Shown here: positions 12,097 through 22,707 of the stretch, piece after piece
Numbering within the stretch: the first letter of the stretch is position 1
How the letters are laid out: each line of letters begins with the position of its first letter
Origin: Molanna angustata
Taxonomy: Eukaryota > Arthropoda > Insecta > Trichoptera > Molannidae
Direction of reading: 5' to 3'
Assembly: GCA_963576475.1 (NCBI GenBank)
Contig: OY754974.1
Span: 8,971,974 to 9,035,973 of the forward strand
DNA length: 64,000 bases
Position numbers and translations under genes: made by a program
The notes under the pieces: generated by a model
What the model saw: the letters and a program-made list of their open reading frames with translations, nothing else
Told to the model about the DNA's origin: nothing
Databases searched by the model: none

Positions 12097-12828
12097 TGTC
12101 ATAAAATGTTATATTATTATTTTACGATAATGCTAGTCTTATCTTGTATATCATTTTTGTCATCAAATGATTTTATAATAGATATTACTGGAATTTGGAA
12201 AATTCATTTCCTAATTAATTCGTTTGCTGTTAATTATTAATATATTTTTATTTTATTGTAAAATTATTTTACATATATATTTTATATACTTACATATATG
12301 AGCATCTAGTAAAAATTCACATTTCTGTATTTAACTGAAATAATTATATAAATTCTAATTAATCATTTTAATGGTAATACCATAAGACTATCGTTAAACT
12401 ATCTACATATTTATATTTCCCAACGCAAAAAAACTGTTTTTAAGTAGATTAATTAATTTATGTTGATGGTTATTTATTTTATTAATTACTATTTATCTTA
12501 TGCTCTTTTTAGTTTTTAATTATTGTATCACAAGAACTATCATAATTTTGTACATAATAAATTACAAAATGACAATTTTAGAAAGACTCACGTGGCACAT
12601 AGCACATAAAGGTTTGGAAACACTGACCTAAACTAAACATTCTTGAACCCAGACTGTGATGTCACGTACTGCAAGACTACCAGGAATGTTTTCGTATCTT
12701 ATTTAGTCTTGTTACCCCGGAAGACTCTTCTAATTATTTCATTGTTTTAAAAGTTTAATAAATAATGCGAAACACAAATTGACAAATTTATAATAAAAAT
12801 AGTTAAATAAAAAGCAAATCGTTATTTT
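12097..12828. other. AT-rich DNA, no gene seen
   Basis: No credible coding frame; the 60-codon frame at 12058-12240 lies in repeat-flanking AT-rich sequence. Near 12600 the motif GGTTTGGAAACACTG resembles a hAT-type end without a visible partner. Confidence 0.4.
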
Positions 12829-12957
12829 TGATCTTATAATATAATCTTTAGTCTTAATATACCGTGTGTTTTGATCTTATAATATAATCTTTAGTCTTAA
12901 TATACCGTGTGTTTTGATCTTATAATATAATCTTTAGTCTTAATATAACGTGGGTTT
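12829..12957 (+). repeat. 43-bp tandem repeat, three units
   Basis: Three near-identical 43-bp units starting TGATCTTATAATATAATCTT. The first two end TATACCGTGTG; the third has TATAACGTGGG. Confidence 0.85.
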
Positions 12958-13257
12958 TTCATTTTTGTATATTTTTGCATCTTGAATCAGAGCGACGGCA
13001 TTATTAATTTTTTATAGTAACTAGGTTTGGTTTTAATAAGTATTTTACTTTAAGAATTATACATGAGATGGAAAATAATCTACTTTTTTTTATACTGTGT
13101 TCCTTTGTACTATTATATGTTTATTTAGTTTTATTTATGATTTTTATCCTTTCAGGAAAGAAATAATTCATTTTGTAAATTATTACCTAAATATAATTTA
13201 AATGTAGATTAAAAAATATGGATAGCACAACGATAGAATAAATAATGGAAAATATAA

Positions 13258-13400
13258 ATTAACGTTGCGCAAGCGCATAAAGTGATCACGTAAACCAGCT
13301 GATGACAGGTCGTAAGCCCTGTAGGTGCCTTGATTTCCCGGTTCTCCTACAGTAAATATTCCAACTTCGTCTCTATTGAGATAATTAAAAATCTGTTAAT
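13258..13400 (+). repeat. Dispersed family X, plus-strand end
   Basis: A well-preserved end: CGTTGCGCAAGCGCATAAAG, then GATGACAGGTCGTAAGCCCT, then CTTCGTCTCTATTGAGATAA. The outer flank, AATTAAAAATCTGTTAA, matches the flank of the copy at 55275, so the element extends past ATTGAGAT. Confidence 0.75.
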
Positions 13401-13903
13401 AAATTATTGTTATTTTGTATATATAGAAACCCACTGATATCCTAGTATGGTTAGTGGGATCTTTGGCTATATTATTTTTATGTTGAAATAAAAAAAAAAT
13501 AAAAAAAATTAAAGTAGCATCATATAAATTAATATTGTTTGGAAAATGCAAATTTCAAAAGCCATAAATTAAAAAAAAAAACATCATGATATCAATATAA
13601 AATGTACCTACATATCGTGAGATAAAATGAAATATTCATACAATATATTTATAGGCTTTCATTAGTGCTTCCATTATTTTGATTATCATTGTTTTCGGAT
13701 GTCCCTTAAGGTAATCTTTTTAGGTGGGAATAAACTGGTGTGTGGGTATACACGCACGTGTCCTGATTTTTTTTATAATGGTATGCACACCCACACTGGA
13801 TACCCCACATTTTGGGATACGCCGTGACGGTGTCTATGAATGAATGAATGGTAAAAGTTGGTGCTGAAATTATCCTCAACATTTGTGGGTTCGCTATATT
13901 TTT
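13401..13903. other. LINE-like tail and dispersed motif
   Basis: An A-rich tail (AAATAAAAAAAAAATAAAAA, about 13488-13508) ends a short unrecognised segment and may be a retroelement 3' end. At about 13740-13850 lies a copy of the ACCATCACGG/CCACAATGTG motif family in minus orientation, with a TGAATGAATGAATGG run. No gene seen. Confidence 0.4.
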
Positions 13904-14463
13904 ACTCCTCACTAACCCAAGGGGATATTATAGTGGGGAGTTATGATTTCGCGATTTTAAAGGGTATTTTTTTATTGCAGATTATCAACTAGTATCATGC
14001 TGAGATTGTATTCTGAAAGTTTCATCATAATGTATCTGTGTGTGTGTGCTATGTAGTATGTGCTATGTACGGCGTGTTTATTTTACTTTATTGATAATAG
14101 ACTAAATTACTTATTCGATTCTTTTCAAATATGTATATGTATATATAATACTCGCTTGGACCCCATTAGATTTTGGAGAATATCTGAATAGTGCTCCTCA
14201 ATTTTTTTAACTGCCAAACGTTTCAAAGTAAACCCGAGCTCAGGAAACTTAAAATTTGAAATTTTTATTATCAAATTGGTAAAAAGGCACATCACTTTCT
14301 TAAAATGGCATTGAATTGTTATCAAGTTTAAATAATAAATGATTTAAATAAAAAATAATTTAACAAATTCATTTCATGAAAATGCTGAATATTTTCCATA
14401 CAAAATTTAAATACTTTATAGAATGACTTGTTAGTGAGGAGTTTAGCGTTGGCCACAACCCAC
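13904..14463 (+). repeat. Dispersed family A element, copy 1 (uninterrupted)
   Basis: A reference copy of a 560-bp non-coding element seen three times in the window. It starts ACTCCTCACTAACCCAAGGG and ends GTTTAGCGTTGGCCACAACC. A 13-bp motif, ACTCCTCACTAAC (13904-13916), recurs inverted near the right end (14430-14442). The motif lies about 20 bp inside the shared right end, so it is subterminal there. Copies 2 and 3 (56313-60840 and 61241-61963) are interrupted by insertions. No open frame. The class is uncertain, but a MITE is plausible. Confidence 0.7.
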
Positions 14464-14783
14464 TCGTTTTTATATTCATCGACAATTTGTATTCGAGGTG
14501 TAATCTGTCAGGTATATCTTGCAGGCTTAATAATAATAATAATAATAAGGACAATTTATAAAGCGCCGTTTAGTGACAACCGTGGTCACCTCAAGGGCGC
14601 TTTCAGTTTGCAAAAAATAATTTAAAATTAGTCCTATAGCTAACACATTGAAAATGGTGAAACAAAACTTAAAAAAATACAATCAGTTAAAATTAAGTTA
14701 AAATTAGTCCTATAGCTAACACATTGAAAATGGTGAAATATAAAACTTAAAAAAATACCTAGAAATCACAAATTAATGTACAT
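14464..14783. repeat. Hairpin and short tandem duplication
   Basis: AAAGCGCC (about 14560) and GGCGCTTT (about 14597) could form a stem around GACAACCGTGGTCACC. A segment starting AAAATTAGTCCTATAGCTAA occurs twice in tandem (about 14624 and 14699). An (AAT)n run precedes them. Confidence 0.6.
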
Positions 14784-14854
14784 ATGAATCAGGAATCAGC
14801 GGTTTGCAGTTGTATCCCTGGAGTATTTCTGCTTAGGGTCAAGGGAACACTCAG

Positions 14855-14932
14855 CAGGCGAGGCGACGCGCAGGCGCGGGGCGTCGCGACGCAATGCGGC
14901 GCCGACGCCATCCCCCGCCCCCCGCACACCAC
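14855..14932. other. Short GC- and CpG-rich island
   Basis: About 80 bp dense in CG dinucleotides (AGGCGACGCG, GGGGCGTCGCGACGC, GGCGCCGACGCC) inside DNA that is otherwise strongly AT-rich. It lies in a 64-codon frame (14784-14978) with no recognisable product. It might be a remnant of a gene promoter, exon or GC-rich element. Confidence 0.5.
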
Positions 14933-14978
14933 CTATGTTATATACAGACATCTACCCGGATTGTTTTACCCTAGATAA

Positions 14979-16019
14979 CAATAACTTCTCGTTTTACAAA
15001 GAGGTACGGTGTACATTATATTTTTTATTTATTTATTTATTTATTTGTAAAACTATCGTTAACAATTTACAAATTATGTAAGAACAATATTATAACGCCC
15101 CAAAAAGAGTTCGCGCATGCTTTGGGGTGGGGGGGGGGTCTATTCATATACCAAATAAATGGAATTAAAAAGCAATAAAAAATATTTATTTTGAATAATA
15201 GGCAACGTACGAATAGAATTTTAACAATATAATATATATGTAAATAACATAAGTCCTTGCCCTATCCTTTTTTCTTGCTATGAATTATTGTTTTTTTTGC
15301 TTTTTGTTTTAATATTTTTTACCTGAGTGTAATATATATTTTCTTTGTTATCTTTTACTCTTATTCTTTTGCTTACACAATGTTGTCATACTTTGTAATC
15401 TGGTTATTTGGAAGAAATTGCCTAATGGCAAAAGCTCGCCAGTGTACAATTATATTTGTTTATATTATGTACAAGAAGATGAATAAATAATTATGTACAG
15501 TGACCAAAGGACAAATAAAACCTAACCATACTAAGTACCTATAACCGTATTGTGGCGACTGTACTGGCACAATTATTACAATTTATAAGTATTTTGAATG
15601 TCTACATACTAAAATTACTTTTTCAGCATTATTTTAAAAATAATTTAAGACATCTCTATAATTGGCTTTGATATGTGTAATGTTTTTAAGCAATTTATGA
15701 AATAGCTGTTGAGATGAAATAAAATAAAATAGAAATGAAATAAAATAAAATATAATAAGTATTCTGAAATAAATAAGTACTCCACCTTTTTAATCATGAT
15801 ATTTTTGCTTTAGCCTATTTTTTGAATATGTTTAATGAGATAGCTAACGTAAGATCAGGACTATTTCATAGCCTTGCTGATTGAACTTCAAATGATGAGC
15901 TAAAAAAATCAGTATTATGAATTGGAATAGATGGTAAAGTACGTTCAGCACGTCGGAGTGGAGTATTATTAATATTGATTAATTGAATATCCAAGAGTCC
16001 AATTTAGAAATTTCTTTCA
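14979..16019. other. AT-rich DNA, possible LINE tails
   Basis: A (TTTA)n run at about 15024-15048 looks like the reversed tail of a minus-strand retroelement. No reverse transcriptase motif was seen to its right. A TTTTTTGAATATGTTTAATG block (about 15820) repeats one near 10085. No gene seen. Confidence 0.35.
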
Positions 16020-16205
16020 ATAACAATATTTATCGGGTGTCCAATTTAAATGGTTCGATACCCGGCGGAGACACAGTTTTACATTGTGTTATCAGTCAGG
16101 ATTAATTTATGTGACGATTAAATATCGTAGCTTGTTATTGGGTACGTGTTTAATTAATATTCGATACAGTAGGTACTGTTAGTTGGTAGAGAAGCAATAA
16201 CATAA
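16020..16205 (+). repeat. tRNA-derived SINE-like copy
   Basis: Related to the copy at 47755-47955. It contains a B-box-like GGTTCGATACCC (about 16053), then GGAGACACAGTTTTA, a CAGTCAGGATTAAT segment, CTTGTTATTGGGTACGTGTT, and ends near GAGAAGCAATAA. The tRNA-like head is degraded. Confidence 0.55.
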
Positions 16206-16232
16206 AAATAAAACAGTTTAATTACACATTAA

Positions 16233-16328
16233 GGGGGGGAGGGGGCTGCTGCCAACGTACCTATTTAAGGGGGGGACTGCTGCCAACGTACCTATTTAAG
16301 GGGGGGACTGCTGCCAACGTACCTATTT
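16233..16328 (+). repeat. 35-bp tandem repeat at the element's left end
   Basis: Three copies of a unit containing ACTGCTGCCAACGTACCTAT preceded by a run of seven or more G. The right arm has only one copy in inverted orientation, so the left end expanded after the element formed. Confidence 0.85.
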
Positions 16329-16479
16329 TTCAATTTGATATAACATCAATATTTCTTATCAAATCGTTTTGAAAAAAATAATTAAGATAGTTTGTGTATT
16401 AACCCTTTGAAGGGAAGTAGTTCTACAGTGGAACCACATATAAAATATTTTTTTCCTAGTGACCGGAGAAGCCAGCAAC

Positions 16480-16758
16480 GTAACCACATAAACATACATG
16501 ATACTTATACGTAACCACATTAACATACATGATACTTATACGTAACCACATAAACATACATGATACTTATACGTAACCACATTAACATACATGATACTTA
16601 TACGTAACCACATAAACATACATGATACTTATACGTAACCACATTAACATACATGATACTTATACGTAACCACATTAACATACATGATACTTATACGTAA
16701 CCACATTAACATACATGATACTTATACGTAACCACATAATCATACATGATACTTATAC
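16480..16758 (+). repeat. 31-bp minisatellite, nine units
   Basis: Nine head-to-tail 31-bp units beginning GTAACCACAT and containing ACATACATGATACTTATAC. Units alternate between ATAAACAT and ATTAACAT at the variable position for much of the array, so it partly grew as a 62-bp dimer. It lies inside the nested piggyBac-like element. Confidence 0.9.
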
Positions 16759-16889
16759 TGCCATCTACAATATTATTTTCTAAGTTTTGGCAAAATTTTA
16801 AGATTCACATGTCAGTTATCAGTTGAATTCTGAGTTTCTTATGTAGACAAGTTCGTGCTCAATTTTCTGTATTATTTTGTGAAAATATA

Positions 16890-17140
16890 ACAATGGCAGG
16901 TGGGTCTTGTTTTTTTTTTATTTTAATGTTACTCCTTTACGTATTTTCATTAGTTTTTTTTTGAAAATTGTTATAATTACCTAGTTTTTTTTTTCAATTA
17001 TGTGAGTGGTCCCATACTGGAACTACTAGGTAACAAGTATATATATACATTTTTGTATTGATGTACAATGTAACCCTTACCCCTTTGCAGCACTCGAGCA
17101 AAGCCATCCAGGACACGATGGCATTGCTCTACATGTAAGG
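16890..17140 (+). pseudogene. Possible mini-exons inside the piggyBac-like element
   Basis: An ATG in good context (AACAATGGCAG at about 16891) is followed at once by GTGGGT, a donor-like sequence. About 180 bp downstream, CCCCTTTGCAG is an acceptor-like sequence and opens a short stretch with a balanced composition that ends at CAT|GTAAGG, a donor-like sequence. This could be the remnant 5' end of an intron-containing transposase or captured gene. No domain can be recognised. Confidence 0.25.
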
Positions 17141-17952
17141 TTGGGCTTTGCCTAAACAATAAAAAAAATTGTTATAAGATATTCCATTCTTAAATATCTA
17201 CATTAATTTTAATCTTGTAGCCTAGTAGTTCCACATAGGAACCACCACTTTTTTCTAAAACTACAATAAAAAAAAATGAATTCTTTTTATTTACTTACCC
17301 CTCTTACCACTTATATGTGTAAATTTAGAATTTCAAAAAAAAAAATGTCCCCGGCCGCAAAGGGTTAATAAAGAAAAATATACCTTAACTTTTTGGTAAT
17401 GTTCTGTATAAATTCTTGTAGAAAAATAATGGCATACCCCGATTTTCAACGTTTATCTTATATTTTTAATAAACTATGAGGCGTAGTTCAATATATTTTT
17501 TTTAAATTAAAGAAGACAAAAATATCTGGAAAAATATGATGTGACGTTGCATTAATGCTTCAGGTTTAGTAAATAAACCTAAAAAACATTTATTTTCCAT
17601 TCAGCGCCAATACGAAATAAAAGTTTTTCTGGTTTATTTACTTAACCTGATGCATTAATGCAATGTCACATCATATTTTTCCAGATATTTTGATCTTCTT
17701 TAATTTATAAAAAAAATATTTTTCTATACCTTATATTTTTTTAGAAATTTAAGAAAAATGTCAAAAATCGGGGTATGTTTATTATTTTCCTACAAGAATA
17801 TATACAGAACATAATTAAAAAGTTAAGGTATATTTTTCTTTATTAATATCCAAACTAACTAGATTATTTTTTTTCAAAATGATTTGTTTTGTAGTAATGA
17901 TGCAATTTCAAATTGAAAAAAATAGGTACGTTGGCAGCAGTCACCCTCTTAA

Positions 17953-18420
17953 AACACAAATTAATAATGATTAAGATTAAGCATAAAAATGCAGCTTAAT
18001 TGACTTAATTTCATTCATCTATAGTTTGTCTATAAAATGTTTAATGTTCGTGTATTTACTGTTGGTGGGGTATGGCAGGGGTGGGTTATAGAGGGTTGTT
18101 TTACAAGCTCTTTTACCACTGGGGTCGATCGTTTAAGAACAACAATAGAAGCTACATATGTACATACTAACCAGTTGCCTCCGTTGTTTTGATGAGTTTT
18201 ATATTTCTGACGAATAAATATTTCTTCTTTACTTTCTTTTTTAAATTGGAGGACATTCACCTACTTTTTTTCAACGGTATTAATTTGTTACCAGCAGAGC
18301 TACTCATGAAGTTGATTAAGATTAGTTTCAGACTTTGTAAATGTTATAGATTACAATATTATAACTAATCAATTATATTATGCAGTACCTATATACAATT
18401 GACTTGTAGGTCGGCAGTGA
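17953..18420. other. AT-rich DNA, no gene seen
   Basis: The minus-strand frame at 18030-18260 has no recognisable feature. Nothing else identifiable. Confidence 0.35.
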
Positions 18421-18439
18421 AGATATCTGCTCGGTTTAA

Positions 18440-18880
18440 GTGCGGATGCAAATGACTAATTATACTCTTTCCAACACTTCTAAGTATTCAATTATATTTT
18501 AAATCATTTCTCGTAGTGCAATCTTCCATATATTTTGTATACACATTTTATTTCGATGAAGATTTATAAAAACGAGGGGGTTGTGGGCATCACTTTAACT
18601 CTTTCCAACTCTTATATTCAATAAAATTATTAACCGTTTCTCATAGTGCTTCCGGTGAAATTATTATTTGTGACGCTTGTTTTCAAAAACATTTAAAACC
18701 ATTTCCCATAGTCCAATTTTTCTGATTTTTGGGTTGGAGCCAACACTTCACTCTTTATTATGCTAAAATTCGATCTAATTTTAAACCAATTCCCAAAATA
18801 CATTATTTGATACTGAAGGGACAGGAAGGACCGAAGGAAATGGAGGGAAGGATGGGAAGGACTGAAGAGATTTTTCTTTT
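18440..18880 (+). repeat. Dispersed repeat related to the 59.4-60.7 kb region
   Basis: Segments such as GAGGGGGTTGTGGGCATCAC, repeated AACTCTTTCCAAC and ACCATTTCCCATAGTCC recur in diverged form at 59.6-60.7 kb. The purine-rich end (ACTGAAGGGACAGGAAGGAC) matches 59.41-59.58 kb. It is probably part of the element carried by the Helitron-like insertion. Confidence 0.55.
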
Positions 18881-20219
18881 AAAAACTTATTTATGTTAAG
18901 TTTTATTTATTGAATCGGATATTTTCATTCATTCTGAATTTATCATAACAAATAAATAGTCCAATAATTACAAAAACGATATTGTTCACGAGTTAGCTTA
19001 TTGCTTCTCATTCACCTTCCTGAGCAGCGCCGTATATACAAAACTAGTAAAAATAAATTCGTATCTATTGTAGTAGTAGAACTTCAAAATTCAGAATGTA
19101 TAAATTGATTAGGTTGTAGACTTTTCCATAGAAAACAACATGTAATTGTTTTACTGATAGTCATTTACAAATGAGACGTGAATTTGGCAGAAGATGTATG
19201 AAAATAAAATGATTTCCTAGGAAATAAGAACGTGTAACTATAAATCAAAAATATTATCGACATTTTTTTCAAACTCTTTTGAGACCATCAAATTGAAACG
19301 ATCTCCGAAAAAAATGGATGAAAGTAATTATCGTACGTTCTTAAACAGAATAAGAATTTGATCGCTTATATTATTCTGCGTTGTAAAAATACTATATGTA
19401 ATGTTTTTAGACGTGGCTTCTTAAAAAAATATATAAATCTTATTTACTCGTAATTTATTGTTAATTATTAAAATTAGAGTTATGCTACGAAATATATTCT
19501 TGTCGAGGAAAAAGATAGCTTATATTTTCAGAAAAAATATTTCATAATTTATGTATCAAACAAACGAAGAAACAATTTAATATTGATATGTGAAAAACGA
19601 TCTAATACAGGGAACGATTTAAAAAAAAAACGGGTTTGCCTTGCTTATCGTGCAATGATACACTTTGATTTGTGGATTTTTGAGACGATAAATATCATTG
19701 CTCTCCAGAATGTGGCAACTTGTTATTGGGTGCGTGTTAAATAAATATTTGACATACTGCCTATCTGTATATAAGATGTCCAAAAAATCACTACAATTAT
19801 ATTAGAATAACACACGAGAATGCACAAACATCTAAACGGCATCCTGAAATATGGAAATGGTTTTTTGTTTATTTCATGGCGATTTTTTTTTTGTATATTT
19901 TATAAGACTGTTTTTTTTTCCTTAAAATTGATTTATATTTTACACATCAATTAATATTTCACGCAAAAAGGTATGGACTACGGATAATGGTGACAGACTA
20001 TGCTAGTAAATAATAACAACGGATATGAACAATATTCGTATAGTGACAACAACCGGAAGGAGTAATTATTCAAACTACAAACTATAATGATAATTGTTAA
20101 AAGCTAACATGATTATGGAAAAAATACTAAACTCGTTTTAACTGATAAAAATTATGAATAAATGTATTATTTCATAAAGATGGCTCCCAAATATCAAATA
20201 TAATTTCTCAAATATATTA
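18881..20219. other. AT-rich DNA with a SINE fragment
   Basis: A partial SINE-like copy lies at about 19672-19790: GAGACGATAAATATCATTGC, then GCAACTTGTTATTGGGTGCG, then TGTTAAATAAATATTTGACA. The remainder has no gene or element that I can define. Confidence 0.4.
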
Positions 20220-20960
20220 AAATGTATTGTTAAAAAATACCATATTTTTTAACAATACTTTTCTAGCGAATGTTCTTCACAAAATTTTAAAATTCCCCTA
20301 CAAAGATCATTAAAAATATTCTGATTTACCTACAGCATATTTTTAAAATTACTATAATTATTTTTTAATTTCTATTACAATTATGCCTTCTTATTCAGTT
20401 CCCTTATCAATGTAATTTTTGGAAGTTCTATATATATTAGAAAAATGTGTAACATATCACCTGAAAATAAGGCATTATTACTATTGCCATCTATGAAGTA
20501 ACGAAGAAACCTTTTTGTAACGCCATCCATTGAGAAATGTGTTTATTTGTAAACAACGAATGCAATAGTCCTTATAAATGAATTGACGGTGTCGCACCGA
20601 TGTCACACCCCTGAACTGCACCAGAAATATTATTTCATTTTTGCCTTGTTTACCTACTTTTGTATGTAAATCGAATATTTTTTTTAATCGCATATACGCA
20701 AACATTGGATTTTTTTTAATCGCATATATGCAAACATTGGATATAACAGAAGAACCAGGAACTCAAGGCACCTACAGTAACCTAAAATTTTTATGTGCTT
20801 AAGGAGTGTATAAAATGGAAGTGAATGACCGATAATGTTTTTCATTTCAAGTCATATATGATTTTAAAAAACATTAAATAAACAAATTTTCGGTATCCGA
20901 TAATTTAAATCACTTATAAAACCCTTTTTAACGCGTAACTTCATAACGTATAAGCGGTTA
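20220..20960. repeat. Dispersed repeat interrupted by family X
   Basis: The outer parts (20220-20384 and 20791-20960) match 50405-50740 in the same order: TCTAGCGAATGTTCTTCACA, then GTGAATGACCGATAATG, then AATTTAAATCACTTATAAA. Between them, 20385-20790 is a family X copy in minus orientation (GCCATCTATGAAG, AACGCCATCCATTGAGA, CGCATATACGCAAACATTGG). Family X is therefore probably inserted in the older repeat. Confidence 0.6.
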
Positions 20961-20994
20961 TAATATTATCATAGCAAATTGAAGGCTCATAGAC

Positions 20995-21571
20995 TTAGAA
21001 AACTCTCATTTAAGTGATTATTAAAAAACCTTTCGATTTCCCGACCATTCAACTATTTAAAGACTTTAACGTACTTACTATAGCACAACTCTATATTAAA
21101 CAAATTCTTATTCACTTTAAAAATGATAAGAAAAACCATACCACTGCTCAACATTCTCACGATACAAGACACAGACATCAACTAATCACTCCGAAGAAAA
21201 ACACTACATACGGACAAAGACATTATCAATACTTGGCTCCAAAGATCCTAAATTTAGTTGCGAAAGATACAAAGAACATACATTTAATAGAAAATACAAG
21301 ACTTAAACATACAATACAAACATTGTTATATAGCAAAGGGATCAACTATTGTCAGCAAATTCTCAATTCATAACAACATATACGACAAAACTACTAACAT
21401 CGGACTTAATAAGTGGACCATGGGCTACACAATTATATTATATAACAGCTTACAATGACTTAGTAATTAATATTATGTAACTAGTCTACCACCTCCAAAC
21501 CAAACTAATTTATTTGTTATGTTGATTATATAAAATTATGTAAATTTTGGTATACGTAATAAAAAAAAAAG
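20995..21571 (+). pseudogene. 5'-truncated LINE 3' end
   Basis: The open frame at 21014-21373 encodes the extreme C-terminus of a LINE reverse transcriptase: NTRH-like HDTRHRHQL, then TTYGQRHYQYLAPKILN. This order (N/DTRH, then YGQR, then aPkIlN) is typical of the CR1/Jockey groups. No polymerase motifs precede it, so it is 5'-truncated as usual for target-primed insertions. An A tail at 21558-21570 marks the 3' end. Confidence 0.65.
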
Positions 21572-22279
21572 ATTGGCGATATATGTCCTCCAACTATTTC
21601 ATTCTCCTTTTTACCATTTCTGAATTTGAAAAATGTTTCAAGTCTGATATATTTAGTATACAGTTAATCCTAATCACCAGTCTCTGTGGGATGCTGGTAA
21701 GGCGGGATGGCACATATTGTAACAAATTGTATGACAGCCGATTTAAACGAGATTTTCTTGTTAGACAGGGAAGTAATTAAACTTCTACAGGTTGACCATT
21801 ATTGTCGATATATTGTATACCGTGGCGACGGGTGTTTCTGATAAAGGTGTTTTTTTTCTTACTCCTCCTCTACTTTTGTCCGCAATTTTCTCCTATCTGT
21901 TGCTTGTGATTTATTTCTCGCCAATGTCGGCCCAAATATATACACACACGGCGATCTAGATATGGGAGGGAACATGGAGGTAGAAGAATTCCAACGAAAT
22001 TTATGTCCGTAGAAAATAAAATAATATGGTGTAAAGGAGAATATATTTTATGTATTGGTTAACATCAAACTACTTTCCCCCAATAAAATAAAATACCTTT
22101 TACTGAAATTGATATCAGAAAAAAATATTCTCTAAAAGATACGAAAAATATATAAAGGAAATTTTTCAAATAACTGATGATGGTTAACGATTTTAGACAA
22201 ATCAAAATGGCGAAAATAATAACTACTCACAATTTTAAACGAGAGAAACTGAAGCTGTTGTTGTTAAAACGGTAAGAAG
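21572..22279. other. AT-rich flank of the gypsy element
   Basis: No gene seen. Bases 22276-22279 (GAAG) are the left copy of the gypsy target duplication. Confidence 0.45.
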
Positions 22280-22656
22280 TGTAGCGAGCGGTACGCTCAC
22301 TACGTATTTAAATAATCATCTTTTCAAATTAAATCTCGCGGCAGTAGTTACGTCTTGAACTAGTTCAAGGTCTCGCTAAAAACGCAGCTGGTGTCAAGCG
22401 GCCCGCACCGCCCCCCTCGTCCACCTACCGTTCCCCCGCGTCAACTTCCGCCACCAGTCGGCGTCTTTTTCTAACGGTCACAACACCACGCTTTGTTTTC
22501 CTCCGCGATCTATCAGCGTATTCACTCAGTTCATTGTGTTTTATGCCTGAAATCGATGTAAGGCATTGTAACTAAACAGAGAGTGTCGTTATAAACTAAT
22601 TATCTAAAAATCCGAGTCGGATCTCTGAGTATACCGCCTTATGCGTGAAGGAGGCG

Positions 22657-22663
22657 TATAAAA
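22657..22663 (+). promoter_or_regulatory. TATA box in 5' LTR
   Basis: TATAAAA within GGAGGCGTATAAAACAAC. Transcription would start about 25-30 bp downstream, near CATACTTCGGTTCGG. The same box is in the 3' LTR near 32392-32398. The promoter assignment is by position and motif only. Confidence 0.5.
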
Positions 22664-22707
22664 CAACATCGCAATACATACTTCGGTTCGGTTTTTTTTA
22701 ATTTTCT

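Larger units (their letters stand above)
16403..17364. mobile_element. piggyBac-like element nested in the foldback
   Basis: A 962-bp insertion flanked by TTAA (16399-16402 and 17365-17368). It begins CCCTTTGAAGGG and its reverse end begins CCCTTTGCGGCC, so the terminal inverted repeat is about 7 bp. TTAA plus a short CCC-starting terminal repeat is the piggyBac pattern. A palindromic motif, GTAGTTCYA..GGAACCAC, occurs near both ends (16427 and 17226) and again near 17008. No transposase was found, so this copy is non-autonomous or a relic. Confidence 0.75.
16233..17948. mobile_element. TTAA-flanked long inverted-repeat element, split
   Basis: TTAA flanks both ends (16229-16232 and 17949-17952), the target duplication of the piggyBac superfamily. 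The right end reads inward as GAGGGTGACTGCTGCCAACG, and the left end has the matching GGGGGACTGCTGCCAACG, repeated three times. Both arms then continue in inverted match (TACCTATTTTT, AATATACCTTAACTTTTT, CCCCGATTTT, ATATGATGTGAC) to a small loop at about 17581-17629, so nearly the whole element folds back on itself. The left arm is interrupted at 16403-17364 by another TTAA-flanked element. No transposase frame. Non-autonomous origin is inference. Confidence 0.75.
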
